A stretch of 64,000 nt of DNA from Paenibacillus sp. JDR-2 (GCF_000023585.1 NC_012914.1:5649501-5713500); one strand, 5' to 3'; positions 52,936-62,043 are shown, numbered from the stretch's first letter. Translations and numbers: made by a program. Notes: generated by a model not told the origin, from the sequence alone.

Positions 52936-53022
52936 CCGCGCACCCCATTATTGAAATCCCCTGAAATCCCCATTCACTTAGTGTGGTCGACCTGTCTTAA
53001 GCGTATACTTTAGGAACACAAA

Positions 53023-53061
53023 AACAGCCTATCTGCCGGTGCTTCCGGCAGATAGGCTGTT
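53023..53061 (-). terminator. terminator of rmlCBD
   Basis: Perfect 17-bp stem AACAGCCTATCTGCCGG paired with its complement, loop about 5 bases, T-rich on the minus strand; directly after the rmlD stop. Confidence 0.88.
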
Positions 53062-53938
53062 ACCCCTCGAGACGATGATTCGATAAATAATGACGGAGCG
53101 CCTCCCGCCAGTGACGAAGCGGGGTAAATCCGTTGCTGCGAATCGCGCCGTGATCCATAACCGAATAATGCGGGCGGGGAGCAGGCCTTGGATACTCCTC
53201 CGTCGTACATGGATCGATCCTCGTGCTGCTGCCGCTCTCCTCCATTATGGCCTGCGCAAATTCAAACCAGGAGCAGACGCCGCTGCCCGAAGCATGATAG
53301 ATGCCGTAGCATTCCGTACTTACCAGCTCCAGCAGAAAAATAGCCAAGTCCCTCGTGTATGTCGGCGAGCCCCACTGGTCCGCTACAACCTTCAACTGCT
53401 CCCGCTGCGAAGCAAGCTTCAGCATTGTCTTTACGAAGTTATTGCCATAAGCGCCGAATACCCAGGAAGTTCTGACGATAAAATACCGGTCATGAAGACT
53501 CGACACGGCCTGCTCGCCCGCCAGCTTGGACTGACCGTATACCGTCCGGGGATTGGTTCGGTCATGTTCCTTGTAAGGAACCGTTCCCGTTCCGTCAAAT
53601 ACATAATCGGTGCTTACCGCGCATAGCTTAGCGCCAATCTCCCTTGCAGCTACGGCTATATTACGCGTACCGGCAGCGTTAATCCGGAAGGCTTCATCGG
53701 GCTCCGATTCCGCTTTGTCCACTGCCGTATATGCCGCACAGTGAATAACGGCATCCGGACGAAGCTTAGCCAACACGTTTCGGCATTGCTCCAGATTCGT
53801 AATATCGAGCTCCGCGCGGCTTAGCCCAATGATCTCGAACCGGCCATTGTCGTCCAGCATGGCAAGCTCGCGTCCCAGCTGTCCGTTTGCTCCCGTAACG
53901 GCTACCCTCAGCTTTCTTTTGTCCCCCGCTCCGGTCAT
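53060..53938 (-). CDS. rmlD: dTDP-4-dehydrorhamnose reductase
   Basis: 292 aa. SDR-type Rossmann start VAVTGANGQLGRELA, catalytic YGQSKLAGEQAV (Tyr and Lys) near residue 133, and LCAVSTDYVFDG. Last step of dTDP-L-rhamnose synthesis, used for cell-wall or S-layer glycans. Its start overlaps the rmlB stop (ATGA). Last gene of the operon. Confidence 0.93.
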   Translation of the reverse strand: MTGAGDKRKLRVAVTGANGQLGRELAMLDDNGRFEIIGLSRAELDITNLEQCRNVLAKLRPDAVIHCAAYTAVDKAESEPDEAFRINAAGTRNIAVAAREIGAKLCAVSTDYVFDGTGTVPYKEHDRTNPRTVYGQSKLAGEQAVSSLHDRYFIVRTSWVFGAYGNNFVKTMLKLASQREQLKVVADQWGSPTYTRDLAIFLLELVSTECYGIYHASGSGVCSWFEFAQAIMEESGSSTRIDPCTTEEYPRPAPRPHYSVMDHGAIRSNGFTPLRHWREALRHYLSNHRLEG

Positions 53939-54954
53939 TTGGACTCCAGCCTCTTCGCATACTGCGTATCGTAATATTTCCTATACGCGCCGGATACAAC
54001 CTGCTCGAGCCATTCTTCATTGTGAAGATACCATTCGATCGTCGATTTAATCCCGTTCTCGAAGCTATGCTCCGGTGTCCATCCAAGCTCGCTTTTGATT
54101 TTATCCGCATCAATCGCGTAGCGCCGGTCATGTCCGGGACGGTCCTCCACATGGCGGATCAGCGATTCCGGCTTGCCCAGCTCCTGCAGGATGGTTCTCA
54201 CCACATGAAGATTGGTCCGTTCGTTGCTGCCGCCAACGTTGTACACTTCGCCAATCCGGCCTTGATGAAGCACCAGATCGATCGCTTTGCAATGATCCTC
54301 GACATACAGCCAATCTCTGATCTGAAGACCGTCGCCATAAACCGGCAGCGGCTTATCCTGCAGCGCATTGAGAATCATCAGCGGAATAAGCTTTTCCGGA
54401 AATTGATACGGTCCATAGTTATTCGAACAGCGCGTAATGACAGCCGGCAGACCGTATGTCTCGTGATAAGCGCGGACAAGCAAATCTGCTCCGGCTTTGC
54501 TTGCCGAATACGGACTGTTAGGCGCAAGCGGCGTGTTTTCCGTAAACAGTCCAGCCGCACCAAGCGTACCGTACACTTCATCCGTCGATACCTGCACGTA
54601 TCTCTTCACCTGATGCGTCTTGGACAAATCTAACAACGTCTGAGTCCCGACGATATTCGTATGAACAAACAGTCCCGGCTGCAAAATACTGCGGTCTACA
54701 TGGGATTCCGCGGCAAAGTTAATGACCGCGTCAATACCCGACTCAAACAGCGGGGTAAGCGCCGCCTGATCGGCAATATCCGCTTTGACAAACGTATAGT
54801 GCGGATGATTCTCCACCTGCCGGAGATTTTCCGGGTTGCCCGCATACGTTAAGGCATCAACGTTAATGAACTCGTAATCGGGATAACGGCTCATCATATA
54901 ATGAACGAAGTTGCTCCCGATGAACCCCGCTCCGCCCGTAATTAACAGTTTCAT
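53935..54954 (-). CDS. rmlB: dTDP-glucose 4,6-dehydratase
   Basis: 339 aa. LITGGAGFIGSNFVHYMMSR at the N-terminus, NFAAESHVDRSI near residue 80, VQVSTDEVYGTL, and the catalytic YSASKAGADLLVRAY near residue 161. Converts dTDP-glucose to the 4-keto-6-deoxy sugar with NAD. The start is placed at the ATG in front of KLLITGG; upstream in-frame ATGs overlap rmlC. Confidence 0.94.
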   Translation of the reverse strand: MKLLITGGAGFIGSNFVHYMMSRYPDYEFINVDALTYAGNPENLRQVENHPHYTFVKADIADQAALTPLFESGIDAVINFAAESHVDRSILQPGLFVHTNIVGTQTLLDLSKTHQVKRYVQVSTDEVYGTLGAAGLFTENTPLAPNSPYSASKAGADLLVRAYHETYGLPAVITRCSNNYGPYQFPEKLIPLMILNALQDKPLPVYGDGLQIRDWLYVEDHCKAIDLVLHQGRIGEVYNVGGSNERTNLHVVRTILQELGKPESLIRHVEDRPGHDRRYAIDADKIKSELGWTPEHSFENGIKSTIEWYLHNEEWLEQVVSGAYRKYYDTQYAKRLESK

Positions 54955-54964
54955 TGTGGAATGC

Positions 54965-55522
54965 TCACCCCTCATACACAAAATTGATTTCCGCCTGGGC
55001 AAGCACGGGATGCTTCGCGTCTTTGTCCGACAAGATCGGCTTTGTCACCGGCCAGTCAATGCCAAGCGCCGGATCATTCCAGGCAATACCCCTGTCATGC
55101 TCCGCAGCGTACAAAGCATCTACCTTATACTGTACCTCGCAGCTCGGCACAAGCGTACAGAAGCCATGGGCAAAGCCTTGCGGAACTAACAGCTGTCTCT
55201 TGTTGGCCGCGCTTAGAATAAAGCCCTGCCATTGTCCAAAGGTTGGCGAGCCGCGGCGTATATCTACAACAACATCGTAGATCGCCCCCGCCGTAACCCG
55301 GACCAGCTTTGTTTGCGCTTTTGGCTGAAGCTGATAATGCATGCCGCGAAGAACTCCCGCTTCTACCGACAATGAATGATTATCCTGAACAAAAGCATGG
55401 AGGATGCCATTCTCGCGAGCGGTCTTCTCGTTATAGCTTTCCGTAAAAAATCCTCTGTGATCGCCGTATACAGGCGGCTCCAGCAGTTTCACCCCCGGCA
55501 GCCTTGTATCCATTACGTTCAT
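54965..55522 (-). CDS. rmlC: dTDP-4-dehydrorhamnose 3,5-epimerase
   Basis: 185 aa cupin. KLLEPPVYGDHRGFFTESYN, FVQDNHSLSVEAGVLRGMHY with the catalytic His, and FAHGFCTL. First gene of the rmlCBD operon. rmlA is not in the window, so glucose-1-phosphate thymidylyltransferase must be encoded elsewhere. RBS AGGATGGTGAGGC before the ATG. Confidence 0.94.
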   Translation of the reverse strand: MNVMDTRLPGVKLLEPPVYGDHRGFFTESYNEKTARENGILHAFVQDNHSLSVEAGVLRGMHYQLQPKAQTKLVRVTAGAIYDVVVDIRRGSPTFGQWQGFILSAANKRQLLVPQGFAHGFCTLVPSCEVQYKVDALYAAEHDRGIAWNDPALGIDWPVTKPILSDKDAKHPVLAQAEINFVYEG

Positions 55523-55679
55523 GCCTCACCATCCTGTTATATCGAAACTCAACACTATCATTATATTCGACAAACTCGTACTGACCCGTAGGTATACGCC
55601 ATTTTTCTCCTATAGAACGAAGATAAATCTGGCATGTTTCGAGCTTTGCGAGATTAGAAGTCAATAAGCAGGCACAAAA

Positions 55680-55727
55680 AAACTCCCATTCTGCTCTTCC
55701 GGAAGGAAGTACCGAATAGGAGTTTTT
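55680..55727. terminator. terminator after the ABC permease gene
   Basis: Long stem beginning AACTCCCATTC and closing GAATAGGAGTT, with an inner CTTCC/GGAAG hairpin and T-runs on both sides. Confidence 0.8.
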
Positions 55728-55736
55728 TCTTGCTGC

Positions 55737-56531
55737 TTAAGCCGCTACATCCCTCTTCTTGAAGACATACCAGGCTAGAGCCATAAAGATGGCATAATAG
55801 ACGGCCAGGACAGCAATTGAGAAGCCTAATGTTAAACCGTCGCGCATCGGCGTATCATTCAAATACTGCGTAAGGTCAAGATGGATGAACAAAATGTAAT
55901 CCGCCCATTTATACTTGAGCGCGGCCAGCAATGGCGTAAAGGAATTAACCCCCAGAATCAGGAACAGCGACAAGCCGATAGCGAGCGCGCCGCTGCGGGA
56001 TACGGTCGCCAGCATAAAGGCAAGCGTTGTTGTGACGATCAGCGACACATACTTCAGCAGGGCGTACTTGATCAAATAAGCCGCGATGGAGCCCGAGACA
56101 AGCGGGGAAATAATATCGGTTGCCGTGTTGTCGCTGGTATCGAACAGAATCATATTCAGCACGATGGTAAACAGCAGCATAACAATGACCATGCCAAGCG
56201 CATACAGAAGAACGGCAATATACTTGGACAACAGGATTTTGGATCTTGTCCATGGACGAATCAGAAGCAGCTTGATTGTACCGCTCGTGAACTCTTCGGC
56301 TACGCCGGAGGAAGCGATAATAATCGTAAATACCGTAATAAGCAAATAAGCAATCATGACTTCCGTCATGATCATGCTCCATGCGGCAGTCGTATGATTT
56401 TGATCCACGAAATAACCAATAATCGAAATCGCCGCGATCAAAGCAAGCAAGATTCCCAGCATGACATACGTCCGCGGGCGGCGGTAGATTTTCATGTTTT
56501 CATTCTGAACCAGCTTAAAAAAATTAAACAA
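55737..56531 (-). CDS. ABC-2 type transporter permease
   Basis: 264 aa with about six membrane helices (starting RTYVMLGILLALIAAISIIG and ending VLAVYYAIFMALAWYVF). Partner of the upstream ATPase in a BcrA-type export system. I place the start at a TTG with GGGGGTG six bases upstream and an 8-base overlap with the ATPase stop; a GTG three codons earlier is the alternative. The longer in-frame extension reads the ATPase gene and is not used. Confidence 0.84.
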   Translation of the reverse strand: MFNFFKLVQNENMKIYRRPRTYVMLGILLALIAAISIIGYFVDQNHTTAAWSMIMTEVMIAYLLITVFTIIIASSGVAEEFTSGTIKLLLIRPWTRSKILLSKYIAVLLYALGMVIVMLLFTIVLNMILFDTSDNTATDIISPLVSGSIAAYLIKYALLKYVSLIVTTTLAFMLATVSRSGALAIGLSLFLILGVNSFTPLLAALKYKWADYILFIHLDLTQYLNDTPMRDGLTLGFSIAVLAVYYAIFMALAWYVFKKRDVAA

Positions 56532-57444
56532 TGCGTTCACCCCCTGTAACTTCAAGGAATTGATCCTCAAGCGACTTGGTTTGGACGCGGATACCGTATA
56601 CCTTAATGCCTGCGGCAACCAATCGGGCATTAAAATCTGCCGCGAATTCGCGGTTTGCTTCAATAATAAGGCTGTCGCCTTCCCTGAATGCAGCTTTGCC
56701 CAGCTCCGACGCAAGGTCAGACGCTTCGGCAGGCTTGTCTACCTCGAACAGCATATTCACATCGCTTGCGACATCCAGACCTCCTTGGTGCATGGTCCGA
56801 ACATCGATCAGCTTGCCGTTTTGAATAATTGCAACCCGGTCGCACATCAGCTCCATCTCGGAGAGCAAGTGACTGGAGACAAATACGGCAATACCTTCTT
56901 CCTTGGACAACTGGCGGAGATAATCGCGCAGCTCGCGGATACCGGCCGGATCCAATCCGTTGGTCGGCTCGTCAAGGATAAGCAGCTTGGGACGGTGCAG
57001 GATCGCTTGGGCTACCCCAAGTCTTTGGCGCATCCCGAGGGAATAAGTTTTGACCTTATCATGAATGCGGGACTCCAGACCAACAAGGGTAATGACCTCC
57101 TGAATCCGTTCAGGCGTCACACCCTCAATCATCCGCGCAAAATGGACAAGATTCTGATAACCGGTCAAATACTTGTACATTTCCGGATTCTCAACAATCG
57201 CTCCGACATTACGAATAGCCTGCTGGTACTGGGTTCGGATGCTGTGTCCGCCGATTTTAATTTCGCCCGCAGTCATGGCCATGAGGCCAACCATCATGCG
57301 GATTGTGGTCGTTTTACCGGAGCCGTTAGGCCCGAGAAAACCAAATACTTCGCCAAGCGGCAGGTCCAGCGTCAGATTGTCGATAATCGTCTTCTTCCCG
57401 ATTCGCTTCGTAACCTGCTGCAGCTGTACGATCGGTTGCTCCAT
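56524..57444 (-). CDS. ABC transporter ATP-binding protein
   Basis: 306 aa. Walker A GPNGSGKTTT near residue 35, signature YSLGMRQRLGVAQAI near residue 133 and Walker B LLILDEPTNGLDP near residue 155, then a C-terminal domain of about 90 residues. Closest in layout to bacitracin-type (BcrA/NatA) exporters of peptides or lipids; the substrate is unknown. RBS AAGGGAGGG. Confidence 0.9.
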   Translation of the reverse strand: MEQPIVQLQQVTKRIGKKTIIDNLTLDLPLGEVFGFLGPNGSGKTTTIRMMVGLMAMTAGEIKIGGHSIRTQYQQAIRNVGAIVENPEMYKYLTGYQNLVHFARMIEGVTPERIQEVITLVGLESRIHDKVKTYSLGMRQRLGVAQAILHRPKLLILDEPTNGLDPAGIRELRDYLRQLSKEEGIAVFVSSHLLSEMELMCDRVAIIQNGKLIDVRTMHQGGLDVASDVNMLFEVDKPAEASDLASELGKAAFREGDSLIIEANREFAADFNARLVAAGIKVYGIRVQTKSLEDQFLEVTGGERIV

Positions 57445-57598
57445 GATACCCTCCCTTTAAATGAATCATCCAGTGATGAATCATTGCTTTATTTTCCAAA
57501 ATCTAGTTCTATGTATCGTCCGTCTATTATAGCGAATTAGAAGGGGGAGGGAAAGTGAACAGCCTATTAAGACTTTATTTAGAGAACGGCGCAGCCGT

Positions 57599-57745
57599 TT
57601 ACGCTTGGATCCGGGAACAATCCGAGCAGCAGCCAAGCGGGAGGATTACACGGAAAAAGCCGGTCCGAAAAAGCGCCTTTGCTTCATGCACCTTCACCAT
57701 TTTTCCACAGCCCACGCAATAAAAACATTCTTCCAATTGCATCAT
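57599..57745 (-). CDS. small cysteine-rich (zinc-ribbon-like) protein
   Basis: 48 aa: starts MMQLEECFYCVGCGKMVKVH and ends LGCCSDCSRIQA, with cysteines at 7, 10, 13, 39, 40 and 43, a likely zinc or metal site. RBS AGCGAGGG precedes the first ATG. It has a near-perfect sigma-A promoter and a perfect cre palindrome upstream, which is strong support for a small gene that is easy to miss. A plus-strand open frame at 57555-57722 overlaps it and is rejected. Function unknown. Confidence 0.65.
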   Translation of the reverse strand: MMQLEECFYCVGCGKMVKVHEAKALFRTGFFRVILPLGCCSDCSRIQA

Positions 57746-57810
57746 CACTATTCCCTCGCTCCCAATACTATTTGTATCAATATCACAAAGTTGTTACACT
57801 TCGTATCTTT

Positions 57811-57839
57811 ACTTTATGGGATTTAGCGAAAGTTGTCAA
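57811..57839 (-). promoter_or_regulatory. promoter of the small Cys-rich gene
   Basis: -35 TTGACA (57834-57839), 17-base spacer, -10 TAAAGT (57811-57816) on the minus strand, about 65 bases before the start codon. Confidence 0.78.
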
Positions 57840-57869
57840 TACTTGTATGCAATTTGTCGTCTTTTAACC

Positions 57870-57883
57870 TGTAAGCGTTTACA
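57870..57883 (-). promoter_or_regulatory. perfect cre palindrome
   Basis: TGTAAGCGTTTACA fits the cre consensus at all 14 positions. It is 31 bases upstream of the -35 box, a position where CcpA commonly activates rather than represses. Confidence 0.75.
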
Positions 57884-57909
57884 GTTCAGGAGACAAAAAC
57901 AGCGTCCTG

Positions 57910-58869
57910 TTAAGACGCCGTCTGATTGGTATCCATCTGTTCCTTAAGCAGCTCGTGAATTCTCTCTTTCTCTTGCTTGCTTACAATCAGGTACCATACT
58001 TTATTGATCATGCTCCCCGAACCGCTAATCTCCACCGTATTAATATTGCCGAGATCTTCCCGGTAATCGGTCATAAAGGTCTTCATCTCGTCAAACGTAA
58101 TATTTGTTTTGACGCTGCTTCCAAGCTCCTTCAATATCTTTTGAATCTGCGTAATATTGGAGAATTGAAGCGAGCTTTTCATAACCTCCATCATGATCTC
58201 CCGCTGTCTGGCATTCCGGCCGAGATCCCCTCTTGGATCATCGTAACGCATTCTGGAATATTTGAGCGCCAGCTCGCCGTTAAGATTAAGTGTTCCTTTA
58301 TCAAACTGATGATCCTCGTAATAAAAGGCAAACGGATTGTTTACTTCGACACCGCCGAGGATGTCAATCAAATGGGCGAAGCCCTCCATGTTAATCCGGA
58401 TGTAATAATCAATGGGATAATCGAGGAAATGCTCGACCGTATTTTTCGCCATCGATACTCCGCCAAAGGCATACGCATGATTGATTTTATCCGTTGTTCC
58501 ATGACCGATAATTTCGGTTCTCGTATCACGCGGAATGTTGAACATGAGGATGGATTTCTTCTCTGGATTAACCGCAAGCACAATTAAAGTATCGGAGCGT
58601 CCTTTATCATTTTCCCGCTCATCAACGCCCATCACTACTACCGTAAAAGGATGCCGCTTCTCGATTAAAGCTTGAGCCGCCTGCTGCGGTTTGACCGTAA
58701 CCTCAGGATCCTTGCTTACATATACCGTTGGCTGAATCGGCTCATAGATTTTGTCCGCCGTCTCTTTCACCGAACCGTACAGGTGCCAGGCATATCCGCC
58801 TGTCCCGGCAGCAATGATGACCAATCCCGCTCCAATGCCAATGAGTGCTCTTCTCCAGCCCCGTTTCAC
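57910..58869 (-). CDS. LytR-CpsA-Psr family glycopolymer ligase
   Basis: 319 aa. Short cytoplasmic Arg-rich end, one membrane helix (ALIGIGAGLVIIAAGTGGYAW), then the LCP domain with VMGVDERENDKGRSDTLIV, MFNIPRDTRTEI and KINHAYAFGG (conserved Arg/Asp set), and MRYDDPRGDLGRNARQREIM. LCP enzymes attach polysaccharides or teichoic acids to peptidoglycan. GTG start. Last gene of the PilZ/CpsD cluster. Confidence 0.9.
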   Translation of the reverse strand: MKRGWRRALIGIGAGLVIIAAGTGGYAWHLYGSVKETADKIYEPIQPTVYVSKDPEVTVKPQQAAQALIEKRHPFTVVVMGVDERENDKGRSDTLIVLAVNPEKKSILMFNIPRDTRTEIIGHGTTDKINHAYAFGGVSMAKNTVEHFLDYPIDYYIRINMEGFAHLIDILGGVEVNNPFAFYYEDHQFDKGTLNLNGELALKYSRMRYDDPRGDLGRNARQREIMMEVMKSSLQFSNITQIQKILKELGSSVKTNITFDEMKTFMTDYREDLGNINTVEISGSGSMINKVWYLIVSKQEKERIHELLKEQMDTNQTAS

Positions 58870-58902
58870 CCTCTGCTTCCCCCTTCTTCATTACCGCAAA
58901 CT

Positions 58903-60111
58903 CTAGATGGCCGTATTGACTTCCTCCCAATGATCACCGAGCACAATCCGGTCATCTTCGGTTAGATCCGTTCCGATGTGTGCCTCCAGAAGCGTAAGTC
59001 CGGACCTGGCCATAACGGTATGCCGCTCTCCCGGCAGAAGCTCGACAACTTCGCCTGTCTTAATGATGCTGCTCTTCTCATTGCGGATCAGCTCTCCGAC
59101 ACCGGCCAGTACCGTCCAGACGATCTTTCGCTTCAGATAAAAGGCATAGCTTAGAAACCCGCCGTCAACCACTTCGAGCTTTCTTGTGATTGCATGCTGT
59201 CCATCCTCGCGGGATAAGCAGTTAATAACGACTGCACTTCCCCATCGGCCAGCCTCGTATCCGGGGATGAGCGGCTGCCGTTCCGTGCTTATATTCCGCG
59301 TCTGTTCATCAGGAATGCAGGCGGTTTGATCGGCAATCAGAATTCCCGCAGAAGAAACGGCCACAGTAATATTGCTCAGCCCCATCATAATTACAGGAGC
59401 TGCCGAATCATTATAAATAGAAGCGTTTTCCGGAAAGGCAGCAGCAAGAGCATTCCAGCTGTTAATGCGGCAAAAGGGCTGCTCCGGCATCCGGAAGGTA
59501 GGGCTTCCATCAAATAATCTGATCATTCTGTCTTCCAGCCGGCTATAGAGCTCCTCGTATCGACGGAAAAGCTGTTCATACTGAATAGGAAGACCCTCTT
59601 CAGTCAAAGCGTTTATTACGCTTTCCAGCCGGAAGACGACAATACCGCTCTCATCGCTTGTCACCGCATGATTTAATTGATGCCTGCGAAGCTGCTCCGG
59701 CAGCTCCTTTAGCGTCTCAAACCAGTCCTCTTCTTCCACATACAGATCCGCGGGCAATACGGCGACCGTCTCGTGGAGAGGAATGGATGCAACCGAGTAG
59801 AGGTAGGAAGCAGCAAGGGCAACGGCGGGATAACTCCCTTTCGTCTCAGGCTCCTGAATCACGTTCAGGCTGATGGAGAGCTGGCTGCGCAAAGTTTCCG
59901 TCTGATTGTGGCTGATTGCAATAAACGTATCCTGCTGCAAACCGACCTGATCCAGCTGTCGCCACAGCCTGTTCAGCAAAGACTCTTTATCGCCATCCGG
60001 TCCAGTCAACAGGGGAAGAAGCTGCTTTGCGCGCTTCGAATGAGAAAGCGGCCACATCCTTCTGCCTTGACCGCCGGCTAATATTACGAGTCTTACTTGC
60101 TGCTCTCCCAT
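58903..60111 (-). CDS. mannose-1-phosphate guanylyltransferase-like protein
   Basis: 402 aa. VILAGGQGRRMWPLSHSKRA near residue 8 is the nucleotide-sugar pyrophosphorylase signature (GGxGxRxWPLS) and VLPADLYVEEEDWF follows the ManC pattern near residue 117. A C-terminal cupin-like part contains LLPGERHTVMARSGLTLLEA, similar to the isomerase end of ManC but without evident metal residues. It should make a nucleotide sugar for the polysaccharide of this cluster. It overlaps the kinase stop by one base. Confidence 0.82.
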   Translation of the reverse strand: MGEQQVRLVILAGGQGRRMWPLSHSKRAKQLLPLLTGPDGDKESLLNRLWRQLDQVGLQQDTFIAISHNQTETLRSQLSISLNVIQEPETKGSYPAVALAASYLYSVASIPLHETVAVLPADLYVEEEDWFETLKELPEQLRRHQLNHAVTSDESGIVVFRLESVINALTEEGLPIQYEQLFRRYEELYSRLEDRMIRLFDGSPTFRMPEQPFCRINSWNALAAAFPENASIYNDSAAPVIMMGLSNITVAVSSAGILIADQTACIPDEQTRNISTERQPLIPGYEAGRWGSAVVINCLSREDGQHAITRKLEVVDGGFLSYAFYLKRKIVWTVLAGVGELIRNEKSSIIKTGEVVELLPGERHTVMARSGLTLLEAHIGTDLTEDDRIVLGDHWEEVNTAI

Positions 60112-60809
60112 TACATCCTCCTGTTTGTACCGTAATAGGTGTAATACAGCTGTTCCTTGCTTTTCTTTTTCTTATTGTTGAGCACCACTCCAAGCAGCTT
60201 CGCTTTCACATGCTCAAGACTGGCGTACAATTTTTTCGCTTGCTGGCGCTTGGTCATTCCAACGCTGATTACGGCAACTACGCCATCGCATTTGGAAGCA
60301 AGCACAAGCCCGTCAGTTACAACGAGTGATGGCGGAGCATCAAAAAGGATCATATCGTAATGGGCGGACAGCTCTTCGATAAGCTGATTCATTTTTTTGG
60401 AGCCCAGCATTTCCGAAGGATTAGGCGGAGTAGGACCGGAACCGATAAAAAATAAATTATCAACCGAGGTTGAATGCACGGCATCCTGCCATTCCGTCTG
60501 ATTAGCCAACACATTCGTCAGGCCAGTCTGATTGGACAGCATAAAAACCGTATGAAGGGTTGGCCGTCTCAAATCCGCATCAACCAGAAGTACACGCTTG
60601 CCTTCTTGGGAGAAAGCAACCGCAAGGTTCGCAATCGTTGTTGTTTTGCCGTCACCGGACTGACAGGACGTAACCATTAACGTCTTCACAGGTACATCAA
60701 TAGAAGAAAATTGAATATTCGTACGCAAAGAACGGTACGCCTCAGCAATAGGGGAATCGGGATTGCTCGTCGTAATCAGCTTGCTATTTTCCATTATGGA
60801 TTGTTGCAT
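60111..60809 (-). CDS. CpsD/CapB-type tyrosine kinase
   Basis: 232 aa BY-kinase. Walker A SCQSGDGKTTTIANLAVAF near residue 49, Walker A' LLVDADLRRPTLHTVF near 75 and a Tyr cluster YYTYYG at the C-terminus for autophosphorylation. Controls chain length or export of capsule or exopolysaccharide; the membrane activator (CpsC-like) is not adjacent. RBS AGGTGG. Second gene of the operon. Confidence 0.9.
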   Translation of the reverse strand: MQQSIMENSKLITTSNPDSPIAEAYRSLRTNIQFSSIDVPVKTLMVTSCQSGDGKTTTIANLAVAFSQEGKRVLLVDADLRRPTLHTVFMLSNQTGLTNVLANQTEWQDAVHSTSVDNLFFIGSGPTPPNPSEMLGSKKMNQLIEELSAHYDMILFDAPPSLVVTDGLVLASKCDGVVAVISVGMTKRQQAKKLYASLEHVKAKLLGVVLNNKKKKSKEQLYYTYYGTNRRM

Positions 60810-60830
60810 GGGTTTACCACCTGCCAGCTA

Positions 60831-61256
60831 TTATTGAATTGCCTTATGACTTAATGCCCGATATAATGCATGGATCTTGTACTGCTGCGGGCTTTGACGC
60901 AGAAGTTCCTGATTCAGCATGCGGACCAGCACAGCCCGAAGCCGGTTAAGAGGGTGAAAGACGATGCCGTATTCATATTGGTTATCCCTTGTGTTGCGCC
61001 AAACGACATGGCCGCGCAGATTGATTGCCACACCGGAAATCTTCATCTGGAAATCCAGCATATAGCCTTTACGCACAGGAAAGCGCAGACCGGACAAAAA
61101 GCACAGTCCATGCCGGCTAATATTCAGGATCAACACCGGACATGTCGAAGACGTAAGCAAGAGGCCTTGCTCATCCAGCAGACCAGCTATTGCCGTTATC
61201 CCTTCATGCAGGTGAATACGGATATTAGACCGTGGTATAAACGGGTCGGCACCCAT
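60831..61256 (-). CDS. PilZ-domain protein
   Basis: 141 aa. LILNISRHGLCFLSGLRF near residue 42 matches the N-x-S-x-x-G part of PilZ, and GHVVWRNTRDNQYEYGIVFH follows as the second half. A clear RxxxR motif in front is not seen (only PRSNIR near residue 9), so c-di-GMP binding is likely but not certain. It is the first gene of the polysaccharide operon and could tie output to c-di-GMP. RBS AAGGAG. Confidence 0.72.
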   Translation of the reverse strand: MGADPFIPRSNIRIHLHEGITAIAGLLDEQGLLLTSSTCPVLILNISRHGLCFLSGLRFPVRKGYMLDFQMKISGVAINLRGHVVWRNTRDNQYEYGIVFHPLNRLRAVLVRMLNQELLRQSPQQYKIHALYRALSHKAIQ

Positions 61257-61535
61257 GGTTGAAGCATCTCCTTACCTGATTTTCACCCGCGGAACCTAAA
61301 CTCTCGGTTACGCTAGTAGAGAGGAATAAAGGCGGCGAAACGTGTGAATACTGAGGATTAATGATACAATACGTATCTAGCTTTTCCTTCACTTTACGAT
61401 ACGTTTTGTAACATGTCAAGTGGAAATAACGAGGACGCGGATATTTTGCGACGTTTTGTTGCAACAAATGAAATTTTAACGTTTACGTATTAATATAGGT
61501 GTAGCGGAAGTCAGTCATTTTAGGAGGATATAAAG

Positions 61536-61904
61536 ATGAATATAGGAAACCGAATTGCTGGCTTGAGGGAAGAAAGAAAATGGACACAGGAGCAAACCGC
61601 CTCGAAGCTCGGCATATCAAGAGCTGCATTATCTCATTACGAGAAAAACCGCAGAGAGCCTGATACGGAGACCTTGGCGAAGTTTGCTGACCTGTATCAA
61701 GTTACCATAGATTATTTGGTAGGAAGAACAACGAATACACAGGCGGCGTTAAGCGAAGATGTTCGTAACTTTGTCGATCATTTGGAGCTGTCTGACGAAG
61801 AGCTGCTGGAGAAGTATAATTTAAGCGTGGACGGCCGTAAGCTTACAGCCGAAGAAACGAAACGGTTTATTGCCTTTGTTCGGGCAGAACGTATGATGAA
61901 TTAG
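61536..61904 (+). CDS. XRE-family regulator (SinR-like size)
   Basis: 122 aa. N-terminal helix-turn-helix (MNIGNRIAGLREERKWTQEQ, KLGISRAALSHYEKNRREPD) and a short C-terminal helical domain (ELSDEELLEKYNLSVDGRKL). Similar in build to ImmR- or SinR-type repressors. Divergent from the PilZ operon over a 279-base gap in which two related motifs (ACGTTTTGTAAC and ACGTTTTGTTGC) lie near 61398 and 61453. It probably controls that operon. RBS TTAGGAGG. Confidence 0.85.
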   Translation: MNIGNRIAGLREERKWTQEQTASKLGISRAALSHYEKNRREPDTETLAKFADLYQVTIDYLVGRTTNTQAALSEDVRNFVDHLELSDEELLEKYNLSVDGRKLTAEETKRFIAFVRAERMMN

Positions 61905-61917
61905 GCAGTGACAATTG

Positions 61918-62043
61918 TTAGGGCTGGATAAGATCCGCTGGCCATTTTTCCGGCGGAATATTGAGTTGAATTAATATTTCCCTAATATTTAGCTCAGTAC
62001 GTTTATCTTCGGTGCTTACTACTTGCATTTCTGCATCTCTCAT
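61918..62043 (-). CDS. small protein, 41 aa
   Basis: Starts MRDAEMQVVSTEDKRTELNI and ends IPPEKWPADLIQP. Ribosome site GGGAG nine bases before the ATG and a TATAAT box about 55 bases upstream support it. No family recognised. It lies tail to tail with the XRE gene, 14 bases apart. Confidence 0.5.
   Translation of the reverse strand: MRDAEMQVVSTEDKRTELNIREILIQLNIPPEKWPADLIQP

Noticed and set aside
57555..57722. 55-codon plus-strand frame with a GGGGGAGGG site
   Set aside because: The opposite strand has a six-cysteine protein, ribosome site, promoter and cre site, a much better explanation.
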